The translations under genes were made by a program, and so were the position numbers. From Aphrocallistes beatrix (taxonomy: Eukaryota; Porifera; Hexactinellida; Sceptrulophora; Aphrocallistidae), in contig OY725505.1 of NCBI GenBank assembly GCA_963281255.1, forward strand, positions 1,426,001 through 1,490,000: a stretch of DNA of 64,000 bases. Reading direction: 5' to 3'. Of this stretch, positions 55,834-64,000 are shown one piece after another. The notes beneath the pieces were generated by a model. The model saw only the letters and a list, made by a program, of their open reading frames with translations, did no database searches and was not told the origin of the DNA. The first letter of the stretch is position 1, and each line of letters starts with the position of its first letter.

Positions 55834-57199
55834 CAGTGTGTTCGGAAATTATTGAGACTAAATATAATTATCTTAAACTATTCATTGGTGAAGTAGGGCT
55901 CTTAGCTACGCTTAAATTAAGTTAATATACATGTCCTTAAACGAAATTCAAAATTGAATCCTGACAACTTTAATAATTAATCTTTTTTCCCTTATTTTTC
56001 AAACAAAGCTGAATTCTTTTTGGCATTGAACTGCAAAAAGGCCGGAGAAATTCTGGATCAAAGGACTCCCAAATCTCCCGTATAGACTCTTTTAGTTGGT
56101 CTATGGTTTTAGGATGTCGTACAAGTAGCCTTCTCTTCAAAACCGCCCAAAGATTTTCGATTGGGGCAAGGTCTGGACTATTTGGTGGCCAATCGATTCG
56201 AAGGGGGACAAACTCTGCTTTCCACCCCTTGGTTGCCTTGCCAGTGTGTACAGGACTGTTGTCTTCCTGTAAAACCCAACTTTCTCCGTATTTCCCTTTA
56301 GCCTCCTCAATAAGACACTCGCTAAGAGTGGAAATGTACACAGCTTGATTAAAGTTTTCGGTAAAAATTTTAAGATGTGTGGTCCCCATAAGCGAAATCC
56401 CACCCCAAAGATGAACTTTAGAAGGATGTTTGAAAGTCGGCAGAATAATTGGCTGCCCATTCTTCGTCCACACATTAACCCTTCCGGAATCAAGCCAAAC
56501 TGAGCACTCGTCAGTAAAGAATGTTTTGCTCCAGTCAAAGCCTTTCATTTCCTTACACCATGCGATTCTTTTGGAGACATGGAGGTCAGTGAGAGCTGGG
56601 ACTCGGACAGCACGTGTGTTCAGGAAGTTCTGCCTCATTACCTGGGCATGGAGGGTGCTGATGGATACATTCACTCCTAACTTTGGTAGAATGGAACGTA
56701 ATGAAGTCCTCGGATTGCAATTTAGAATGGAGGCAATTCTTTTTTTGTCATTTCCCTGGATTTTAGTTGGGCGTCCAGCTCCTTTCTTATGCTGGAGGGT
56801 TTTTTTCTCTCTGATAAGGGATAAGACACGAAAAACAGTCGGCTTGGGAATGTTCGTCCGCCTAGAGATTTCCATTCCTCTGGTAATTCCAGCTTTATAC
56901 AAGGTCTCTATTTGATTTCTGCGTTGTTGTTGTGTAGAAAACATCGATACCGAATAATTCAAATTGAAAATGAAAATCGGGTAGTAAAATATTTGTTAAA
57001 AAAAATAGAAGATTTTGTTTGTTTTGTCAATGAAATTTTTTTTTGATAGTGGATATCTTAAATCTGTGATGAATTTATCTAGTCTAGCCAAGTCTAGCTA
57101 TTCAATAACACTGATGGTTATATAATATGTGCTTGTACTAGGAATATATTGCTAATTGAAGGCAATTCGAAAAAGTCTCAATAATTTCCGAACACACTG
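55834..57199 (-). mobile_element. Tc1-like element C, complete
   Basis: Ends CAGTGTGTTCGGAAATTATT and AATAATTTCCGAACACACTG are inverted over about 25 bp, with TA on both sides (55832-55833 and 57200-57201). Length is 1366 bp. The single intact transposase inside suggests a recent arrival compared with elements A and B. Confidence 0.92.
55970..56962 (-). CDS. Tc1 transposase, apparently intact (330 aa)
   Basis: Cut-and-paste transposase, acts in the nucleus on its own terminal repeats. Open from ATG at 56962 to the stop at 55970. Paired helix-turn-helix regions: residues about 13-50 (ITRGMEISRRTNIPKPTVFR) and about 73-110. A KKGAGRP basic linker lies between them (60-65). Catalytic triad D151 (FFTDECSVWL), D234 (LQEDNSPVH) and E269 (SPDLAPIENLW), with 34 residues between D234 and E269, so DD34E. 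The glycine-rich box LWGGISLMG is present at 185-193. Length is in the usual 330-345 range. An alternative start at Met7 is possible. Codon use is less AT-biased than the flanks. Confidence 0.92.
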   Translation of the reverse strand: MNYSVSMFSTQQQRRNQIETLYKAGITRGMEISRRTNIPKPTVFRVLSLIREKKTLQHKKGAGRPTKIQGNDKKRIASILNCNPRTSLRSILPKLGVNVSISTLHAQVMRQNFLNTRAVRVPALTDLHVSKRIAWCKEMKGFDWSKTFFTDECSVWLDSGRVNVWTKNGQPIILPTFKHPSKVHLWGGISLMGTTHLKIFTENFNQAVYISTLSECLIEEAKGKYGESWVLQEDNSPVHTGKATKGWKAEFVPLRIDWPPNSPDLAPIENLWAVLKRRLLVRHPKTIDQLKESIREIWESFDPEFLRPFCSSMPKRIQLCLKNKGKKINY

Positions 57200-57201
57200 T
57201 A

Positions 57202-57579
57202 GCTCAAAATTTCGGAAATTTTGTCCTCAAGGCGAAAATAGATGTTTTAAAATGATTGAATCTTATTCTTAGAAGAAGTTCTGCCTAATTATGTTTATTC
57301 AGAAAAAGTCTATTATCATTATTGCACTTTTGAGGAAAAAATCTTGAAATTCTTATTTTATTGACTCACACCTCATTGTATGTATCATCATATCGCAATA
57401 TATTCTTTTTTTCTTATTTTTCATAATTTTTCTAAAAATCGAACTAATCGCTCCCTCAGGTAGCGTTAAAGTTTGTGGCAATAATTTCCGGTTATACTTT
57501 AAGTAAGCATTTTTGTGCAACACAGAACTACAAAGTAACCTTATTGATATTTACTTCCAGCTCTCCGAATTTCAGTTTA
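57202..57579. other. Intron spacer
   Basis: AT-rich, no features recognised. Confidence 0.4.
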
Positions 57580-57766
57580 CAGTCGACTCTGCTTTATTGG
57601 GTCACATCGGTCAGTGGACATTTTGGCCCGATTAAGCTGGAGCCCTATTACCGAAAATAATTAGTATTAGCTTTCATGTGTGAGAGCTATTTCTGTCCTG
57701 CCAAAAGTGACTCGATTAAGGGGTAGACCCGATAAAAATGTGACCCTATTTAAATGTAGTCGACTG
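57580..57766. mobile_element. pogo/Tc-type MITE
   Basis: Ends CAGTCGACTCTGCTTTATTG and AAATGTAGTCGACTG, with TA outside and inverted GGGTCACAT/ATGTGACCC inside. Length is 187 bp. Confidence 0.8.
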
Positions 57767-57915
57767 TATTGTATATATCCTATTTTCCAATTTTCAACTT
57801 TAGGTCGTCAATGGTGTGATTTTATTAAAACTTCGGTAATTTTTTCCTTAGATTTTGAAGTTTTCAAATATGGGTTTGTTTAATTGGTTAATTTACCATT
57901 ATCATTTTGATTTAG

Positions 57916-58173
57916 GTACTGAGGATGCAACCATTGTTTTAAATGAAGACCCTGTAATTCACGAAATTGCTGAAAGTTTGCGTTACTTGGATTTGGTATC
58001 TAAAAGACTTTATTTAGATGGTGACTATAGACAATATGATTTGTGTTATGAAATTATGAGTTCTTTAACTGTAAAACGGCGTAATTTGATGAAACCAGAT
58101 CTCCCATTTAATCAAAAGAAAATTCTTAAAGATGATGTTATTAAAGAAATGGAACTTGGAAATAAGCAACTTG
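57916..58173 (+). CDS. DOCK: DOCK-family exchange factor, second coding exon
   Basis: Follows acceptor TTTTGATTTAG and ends at donor GTAAGT (58174), both consensus. Joined to 43777-44038 in phase 1, it reads ...LIDGG-TEDATIVLNEDPVIHEI. The blocks VIHEIAESLRYLDLVSKRLY, LCYEIMSSLTVKRRNLM and EMELGNKQLG align with the helical region after the SH3 in DOCK proteins. ELGNKQLG is closest to the GNEHLGLDLVPR turn of DOCK3/4, so DOCK-B is favoured. It ends in phase 1 again. Further exons must lie beyond; none was recognised up to 64000. Confidence 0.85.
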
Positions 58174-58823
58174 GTAAGTATTTAAGGACAAGGACTTTTC
58201 ATGGACTTTCGTAACGCGACTAGCAAACACTTCTTATTCGCAGAGTATCACTACGGGCGCCTGGACGCAATCAATAACTCAGAATCGCCCTATTGACACA
58301 ATATAGTATTATTTTCACTAACCATGAATTTATTCAAGTAAATTCCACAGCCATTAAAATGTTATCAATCACATAAAATTTAATTATCATTTTTTGTTAA
58401 CATTTGAAATTTAGCCGATACAAACATTCCTATTTATTATGCATATTTCATCCTTTGTGATAGTTATCAAAGATTTTTTTAAAAGTTTCAAATAATGTAT
58501 CAATTTTTGAACTATTATTAATTTTGAACTTTTTAATGATATAATACGCTTATCCAAAATAAACCTTGTTTATTAATTTAAATTGATTCCAATTTTGAGG
58601 TTCTATCATCTATAAAATAGACTTAATGATATATTTGAATTTGTGCATATTAGTGGATAATTTATAATTTAGATTTCAGAATTGAAAAACTGAAAAAATC
58701 TCACTTTGGGACGCAGATGAGGTTGAAAATTGTATTTCTGGACTCACTGCCCCCCAAGCACTATTTGGAGGCTTTCTTAACTTCAATTATCCAAAATTTC
58801 AAAATTCTCTACCCTGTATTATA
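58174..58823 (+). other. DOCK intron sequence
   Basis: AT-rich, nothing recognised. Confidence 0.5.
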
Positions 58824-59183
58824 CTAAGTTGACTAATTCATTAAAAAATGGCAAAGAATTATGAATTATTCGAATAATTCATAATTCAAGCATGAATTAG
58901 TCAACCAATATGCTAGGTTTACTAATTCATGAATTATTGAAAAATTCGAATAATTCAAAATTCCTGAAATATGATCTATTCGAATAATTCATAATTCAGG
59001 AATTATGAATTGTTCGAAAGTTCAGAATCCTAAATTATGAATTATTTGAAAAACTCATTCATATAATTTATGATATTCCCTTGTAAAAAATTTCAATTTT
59101 GAATAATTCTTCTCTGGCTTGATGAATTATGAATTATTCGAATTATTCGAATTATTCATTAATTCATGAATTAGTCAACTTAG
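58824..59183. mobile_element. Fold-back MITE with iterated AATTATTCGAATAATTC, 8-bp duplication
   Basis: Ends CTAAGTTGACTAATTCAT and ATGAATTAGTCAACTTAG are exact inverted repeats. GTATTATA is duplicated at 58816-58823 and 59184-59191. GAATTATTCGAATAATTC-type palindromic units recur at least six times. The duplication length fits hAT. Confidence 0.85.
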
Positions 59184-59191
59184 GTATTATA

Positions 59192-59644
59192 ATGGAAGCA
59201 TAAGGCGAAATGTATTTATCCTATTAAAAAACTTTAAATAGACACAGCATCCTCTGCGCAATAACATTTTTTATGAAATGTCTTTTAATGTAGTTATGAA
59301 ACTTCAAACTGATTTAAAACCAAATTTTGCTTTACTTAGACCGCCGAAGTTACTTCCTTTTAAGATGTTATTCTACTGATATAATGACTATCTTTTGAGC
59401 AATGCTGCCATCTATGATTCGAGGTTGGAATTTTGTCAAAATATAAACCTAAAATTATTGTGCAATACAGGTTTTATCGGTTAATAGATAGGCATCCAAG
59501 AGTGCTTGTGTTTAGTGAGGTTTTTGTTTGCAATTCTAAATCTATCCTCATTTTGTCTGAAATTTTCAATTTTGACCTCTACACCATAATTTACTCTTGG
59601 TAAAACTTTGCTACTTTTTTGTATAATTTCGATTTCAATTTAAT
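59192..59644. other. Intron spacer
   Basis: AT-rich, nothing recognised. Confidence 0.4.
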
Positions 59645-59840
59645 GTACACAAGTGCTCTTCACTTACTTACGCTGCGTGATTGGCGAACACTTTGTATCC
59701 GCCGGAGGGACCCTTTGGGTTCCTGGGATCATAATGTGTAATTATAAGGGAGATAACTTCTCTAAATATGTGTGTCTTAGTGTTATAATTGATATCACTC
59801 GAAAAATAATCAAATTTGTCAGTTTTGAAATTTATCTCAG
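59645..59840. repeat. Family A copy, 5' part
   Basis: ACAAGTGCTCTTCACTTACT...GCGAACACTTTGTATCCGCC, GAGGGACCCTTTGGGTTCCT, AAGGGAGATAACTTCTCTAA and TTGATATCACTCG. The two hairpins are preserved despite sequence change. Confidence 0.65.
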
Positions 59841-60458
59841 TTTTACTTTTGTTAAAATGTGTTATGTTTCACCATGGATTTGAGGTTAGGTATTTTGTAT
59901 AATATTGAGTTCAAATTTACATAGCCAGTTAGAATTAGAGGGGAAATCAGTAAAGTTGTGTCACCAATCGCGCTAATTCTGCGTAATTTTTGCTCTCGTG
60001 AACGGCTATAAATTTTCTCGAATCCGCTACTAAGTAACCCTCGCAAAATGTTGATACCTAATGAATTCATTTAACCTTCACCTTGGTGAATCACATTTAA
60101 TTTGACACTCGAATTTGTTCTAACCAGGGTAAAATTTCCTGTCTAAATTCGTGTTCTACACATTCATAATGAGTTCTAATTATTGCACTAACAATGTTAG
60201 TTAAATGTCTACTGAAATTACTGAAAAACTAACAAAATTAGTGGAAACTCTCGGAATTTTCTGAAAGTCTTCAAAATTAATAAAAAGATTAACACAATTT
60301 ATATGATTAAATTGTTTGACTCACTTGACTTTAAGATAGAATCAATTTTTTTAAGAGTTTTTGTTAGAACATTTAACAAGTCTCAGCCCATATTCTATTT
60401 CTCAAAAGACAGTATAATTTGACGAATTGATTGACTTAATATTTATTAAAATATTTAC
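59841..60458. other. Spacer with weak MITE similarity
   Basis: 60120-60450 weakly resembles the 16267/46875 MITE interior. No gene seen. Confidence 0.35.
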
Positions 60459-60551
60459 CTCTCTCTCAACTCTGGATATAAGCCTGGACGCACACGTTCA
60501 GGCTTTGGCAGTGGCGCCAATCCTCTTCCTCTTGCTCTTTGATTTCGACAT
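60459..60551 (-). CDS. Candidate internal exon on the minus strand, unidentified
   Basis: On the minus strand a 93-base block lies between acceptor ATAACATTAG and donor GTAAAT. Its G+C content is far above the flanks, with one frame fully open (31 codons): CRNQRARGRGLAPLPKPERV then RPGLYPELRER. The length is a multiple of three, and the frame begins one base into the exon. Proline- and arginine-rich composition is unlike the surrounding repeats and does not recur elsewhere in the window. I do not recognise the protein. Could be an exon of a gene lying in or beyond the DOCK intron, or leftover coding sequence. Confidence 0.4.
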
Positions 60552-60714
60552 CTAATGTTATTATAAGAATTTGAGAAATGAATAAAATAAGCGCGCTTCG
60601 CTTGCTTGCGCTGCGCGGCTGGCAGACACTTTGTGTCCGCCGGAGGCGCCCTTTGGACGCCTGGGGTCACATTGATTAATTATAAGAGAAATAACATCTC
60701 TAAATACGTCTGTC

Positions 60715-61782
60715 CATAGCCTACTAAATATAAGGCCTCAGAGTAACTTGACCAAGGATGCGTTAGAAGATGGTTGAACTAATACATGAGCTGCCTTAAA
60801 TCATTAACAAAGCACAATAGAGCTTAGGAATGTATTACTAGCATATATAAATATGGTGTCAAGGTACACAAATCCATTGCTAAAATTTAGATTAGTCACC
60901 ATATGGTTCCGCAATAGGCGATATTTGCGTCAAATTTGGTGATTTTCAGATGCCGTTTAGGGGCACTTCTAAATGTTTATATTATAAAGTTTTTCGCATA
61001 GAACTGAGATGTGAATGGGTTAATACGAAAAATTTGGATTTTTTTCATGGAATGTAGCTACGTTCTAGTGTTGCTATGGAAACGTGTTTTGATTAGTTGA
61101 GGTTATATCTTGAGAACCGCGATAGCTAAACATTCGAAAGTAGTTCCATTTGATAGCCAATATACTATTTCCTATTAAGTAATAATATAATTTATTTGTC
61201 TAAATTTAATTGTTTACGAGTTATTAGACAATTTATCATATTGGTCACATTCGGGAATTTGTTGAATATCTCGTAAACCATTGAATTTAGACGTCGAAAA
61301 TATATTATCGTTTAATATGAAATAGCCTATTAGCTATAAAATCGAATTATATTTGAATGTCTAGCTATCGCGGTTCTCAAGATATAGCCCCAACTGACCA
61401 AAACACGTTTCCATAGCAACACTGGAATGTAGCACCATTCCATGGAAAAAATCCAATTTTTCGTATCAAACCATTCACATCTCAGTTCTATGCAAAAACT
61501 TTATAATAAAAACATTTAGAAGTGCCCCTAAACTGCATCTGAAAATCACCAAATTTGTCGCAAATATCACCTATTGCGCAACCATATGGTGACTAATCTA
61601 AATTTTTACAATGGATTTGGTTACCTTGACACCATATTTATATATGCTGGTAATACATTCCTAAGTTCCATTGTGCTTTGTTAATGATTTAACGCAGCTC
61701 ATGTATGAGTTCAACCATCTTCTACCGCATCCCTAGTCCCAAATTCGCAAGTTAATCTGAGGCCTTATTATAGTAAGCTATG
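60715..61782. mobile_element. Complete family B fold-back, 7-bp duplication GTCTGTC
   Basis: Starts CATAGCCTACTAAATATAAG and ends TTATTATAGTAAGCTATG. GTCTGTC is duplicated at 60708-60714 and 61783-61789. The uninterrupted family A copy at 20164-20182 shows a single GTCTGTC. Arms of about 500 bp fold around 61230. Length is 1068 bp. Confidence 0.9.
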
Positions 61783-62096
61783 GTCTGTCCTACTGGTATT
61801 ATAATCGATATCGCACGAAAATCTCCAAATTTATCAATTTTTAAAATTTTGATGAGTAATGATGACGTCATAACAAAGTGATGATTCATCATTTTTTGAT
61901 GATAGCTGTATCATATGTGAGATATGTTAGTATACAGATTCTATTAAAATTTCAGCCTTCTATCTCCTATAATGGCTGAGTTATGTTCGAATAACCGTTT
62001 TGCTTAACTTTTAATAATGTGACAATGACGTCATAATTCCATGACGAGTTGAAATTTTGCTCTGAGCTCAGAACTTAGTGGAGCCATAGCCAAAAG

Positions 62097-62502
62097 CAGG
62101 TGTTGGCAAACTCCGGCCTAGCTTGTATTCCAGTCCGGCCTAACGTATCGACTTCCTTCAAGGTGTTGCATTTTCTATGGCCTGCACTGTGTATATATTA
62201 AAGTACCTTATTATAAGAAATTAACGCTCCATGAAATTAACGAGAATGAAATTAAGGTCATGGAAATCTACGTTCAAGGAAATTATCGCGAAGGAATTTA
62301 CGCGATTTGGACAAATTCGCATTAATTTCGTGGAGCGTTAATTTCCTATCATAAAGTATACTCAATCGTCCAATTAGAACACTTCGCGTGTTCAATGCTG
62401 ATCAATTTTCCTTTTGCTTATATTTCATGGTCAGAATACCGACATATAGTTTTATCGTATCCCCTGAAATGGCCTAGTAGTCCGAAAGTTTGCCGATACC
62501 TG
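62097..62502. mobile_element. hAT MITE, 8-bp duplication GCCAAAAG
   Basis: Ends CAGGTGTTGGCAAACTCCGG and CCGAAAGTTTGCCGATACCTG are inverted. GCCAAAAG is duplicated at 62089-62096 and 62503-62510; other family A copies have one copy before ACTCCCACATGCC. A second fold-back is nested inside (about 62202-62362). Confidence 0.9.
62202..62362. mobile_element. Fold-back with iterated GAAATTAACG
   Basis: AGTACCTTATTATAAG and its partner CTATCATAAAGTATACT are inverted ends, followed by GAAATTAACGCTCCATGAAA on one side and its complement on the other. GAAATTA-type units repeat about every 13 bases through the middle. Exact boundaries uncertain. Confidence 0.65.
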
Positions 62503-62697
62503 GCCAAAAGACTCCCACATGCCAAAGATCAGCTTTCTACGCCTGGCAGTTTCTTCACTCGATTCGTTGCAGATATACTATACTATATAGTATACTATAA
62601 ATATATACAAACAAACATTAATCGAGTTTTAATAGTATGGATGATCAAATCAAATCTTTTCTCGTAGATGACTGACTTCTAATTGATTGAAATGGCC

Positions 62698-63394
62698 CAT
62701 AGCCTATTGTATATAAGGCCTCGCAGTATCTTGCGGATTTGGGACTAGGGATGTGGTAGAAGATAGTTGAACTAATACATGAGCTGCCTTAAATCATTAA
62801 CAATGCACAATAGAGCTTAGGAATGTATTACCAGCATATATAAATATGGTGTCAAAGTACCCATATCCGTTGTTAAAATTTAGATTAATCACCATATGGT
62901 TGCGCAATAGGTTATATTTGTGACAAATTTGGTGATTTTGAGAGGCCGTTTAAGGACACTTCTAAGTGTTTTTATTATGAAGTTTTCTGCATAGAACTGA
63001 GATGTGAATGGGTTAATACGAAAAATTTGGAATTTTTTCATGGAATGTTACTACTACATACAAGTAGTTTTCAGGATATAACCCCAACTTGCCAAAACAT
63101 GTTTCCATAGCAACACTGGAATGTAGCAACATTCCTTGAAAAAATTCAAAATTTTCGTTTGAACCCATTCACATCTCAGTTCTATGCTGAAACTTTATTA
63201 TAAAAACTCTTAGAAGTGCCCTTAAACGACCACCAAATTTGCCACAAATATAACCTATTGCGCAACCATATGGTGACTAATTAAAATTTTAACAACAGAT
63301 ATGGGTTCTTTGACGCAATATTTATATATACTGGTAATACATTCTTATTGTTCTTTGTTAATGATTTAAGGCAGCTCATGTACAGTATGCTATG
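62698..63394. mobile_element. Family B copy with internal deletion
   Basis: Starts CATAGCCTATTGTATATAAG; the arms lack the loop region (the left arm stops near 63055). Ends GTATGCTATG. Flanks AATGGCC and GATGGCA share five bases. Confidence 0.65.
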
Positions 63395-63628
63395 GATGGC
63401 ACTCTCTCCTGTAATAAAGCATCTAGTCTCGGGAATGATTGCCATATAGTCACCATACTTACGAAAAGTTCACAACACAATTAAACCAATGGAATAATCA
63501 GTGTAGGATGGTGAATAAAACACCTAATTTACGACCATCATAAATAAGGCCACACTCTATTGGAACCTCCAGCTGTTCATGAATATAAACTGACTGGATA
63601 TTCCAATAATGAGGATCTGTGTCGGTAG
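63395..63628. other. Unassigned spacer
   Basis: Nothing recognised. Confidence 0.4.
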
Positions 63629-64000
63629 CATAGGCGTCGGACCCATCCGGCAACCCGGCATGCTGAGTTGTCTATAGCGGTCACCAGTCCCGTCCGAAAT
63701 TCCACAATATTGAACCTGTGTATAGCGGCCACCTGCTCAACGCGGCCAGCGGTCACTCGTTTGTAGTTCCTTACTGACCTTAAAACTGCGTATCATTGCC
63801 ATCACCAATCTATACGGCCATCACCCTTTTCACCTCTATGTGTTTATTACAGGACCTGTTGCGAACGATAAACAAATTTCATGTAATTACTTGAAATAAT
63901 GGATTTCTAAAAACTTGATATTTATTGCACCACGTTGATTTCTTTTGGGGGATTAAGGCAATCATCTGTATATAACGGTCACCATAGGCGTCGGAAATGG
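63629..64000. mobile_element. CATAGGCGTCGG-type element enclosing a pogo-type MITE copy
   Basis: 63629-63660 (CATAGGCGTCGGACCCATCC) matches the left end of the 66-bp MITE. About 63661-63982 is a second copy of the 14020-14378 MITE (CTATAGCGGTCACC, AATATTGAACCTGTGTATAG). Another CATAGGCGTCGGAAATGG begins at 63983 and continues out of the window. Confidence 0.6.

Larger units (their letters stand above)
44039..57915 (+). other. DOCK intron of 13.9 kb filled with transposons
   Basis: Bounded by GTAATT at 44039 and TTTTGATTTAG at 57905-57915. Contains a pogo element, hAT pseudogene, MITEs, two Tc1 elements and an uncharacterised pseudogene, all listed separately. 44090-44455 is AT-rich and empty. 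Confidence 0.8.
60590..62580. repeat. Family A copy interrupted by family B and a hAT
   Basis: Family A runs 60590-60714 (GCGCGCTTCGCTTGC, both hairpins), 61790-62096 (CCTACTGGTATTATAATCG onward) and 62511-62580 (ACTCCCACATGCC to CAGATATACTA). The two interruptions have exact target duplications in family A sequence. Confidence 0.8.

Noticed and set aside
56103-56915. Plus-strand and other overlapping frames opposite the Tc1 C transposase
   Set aside because: They are shadows of the minus-strand transposase and have no recognisable motifs.

Overview
AT-rich window from an intron-bearing animal genome, almost certainly an invertebrate. Two host genes are recognised by protein similarity, both on the + strand. 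At 9321-9905 lies the last exon of a cytosolic/mitochondrial alanine aminotransferase (GPT type), carrying the PLP-lysine motif. At 43777-44038 and 57916-58173 lie two consecutive exons of a DOCK-family Rac/Rap exchange factor (N-terminal SH3 plus following helical region). They join in phase across a 13.9 kb intron packed with transposons. Two further exon-like pockets (28618-28757 +, 60459-60551 -) are not identified. I cannot name the species. The repeat families with recognisable proteins (THAP-type, ZMYM1/ZNF862-like hAT, KRBA2-like integrase, Tc1, pogo, L2/CR1-like LINE and an uncharacterised multi-copy protein) are typical of arthropod, cnidarian and mollusc genomes.

Nearly everything else is mobile DNA, much of it nested. 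Layout: 1-7310, two head-to-head copies of a decayed THAP-type element, one split by a hAT with 5-bp target duplications, one by a MITE. 9321-9905, aminotransferase exon. 10069-13727, Tigger-like and hAT-like non-autonomous elements, each invaded by fold-backs. 14020-18404, pogo-like MITE, KRBA2/Ginger-like element, Tc1 split by a hAT MITE. 18492-21516, integrase pseudogene split by a foldback element, then a 2-kb palindrome. 22232-24393, a large palindrome. 25451-26725, LINE. 29002-32045, nested TTAA element. 32692-34668, self-nested fold-back family B. 36314-37555, hAT with mariner remnant. 37659-42583, KRBA2/Ginger-like integrase element inside a second element. 43777-58173, DOCK exons with pogo, hAT, two Tc1 and one uncharacterised pseudogene in the intron. 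58824-64000, more fold-backs.

The most informative result is that many element boundaries can be proved inside the window, because the target site is duplicated and in several cases an uninterrupted paralogous copy is also present. This defines: a fold-back family B (about 1.07 kb, ends CATAGCC/GGCTATG, 7-bp duplications in two copies); a TGTT...AACA group with 4-bp palindromic duplications linked to KRBA2-like integrase; a foldback element with 9-bp duplication and tandem internal repeats; and hAT elements with 5-bp and 8-bp duplications. Many unrelated families here carry short iterated motifs in their ends, possibly multiplied transposase-binding sites. Only one transposase, the Tc1 at 55970-56962, looks intact. 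All coordinates, motifs and duplications were read by eye; family assignments are from memory of the families and were not searched.
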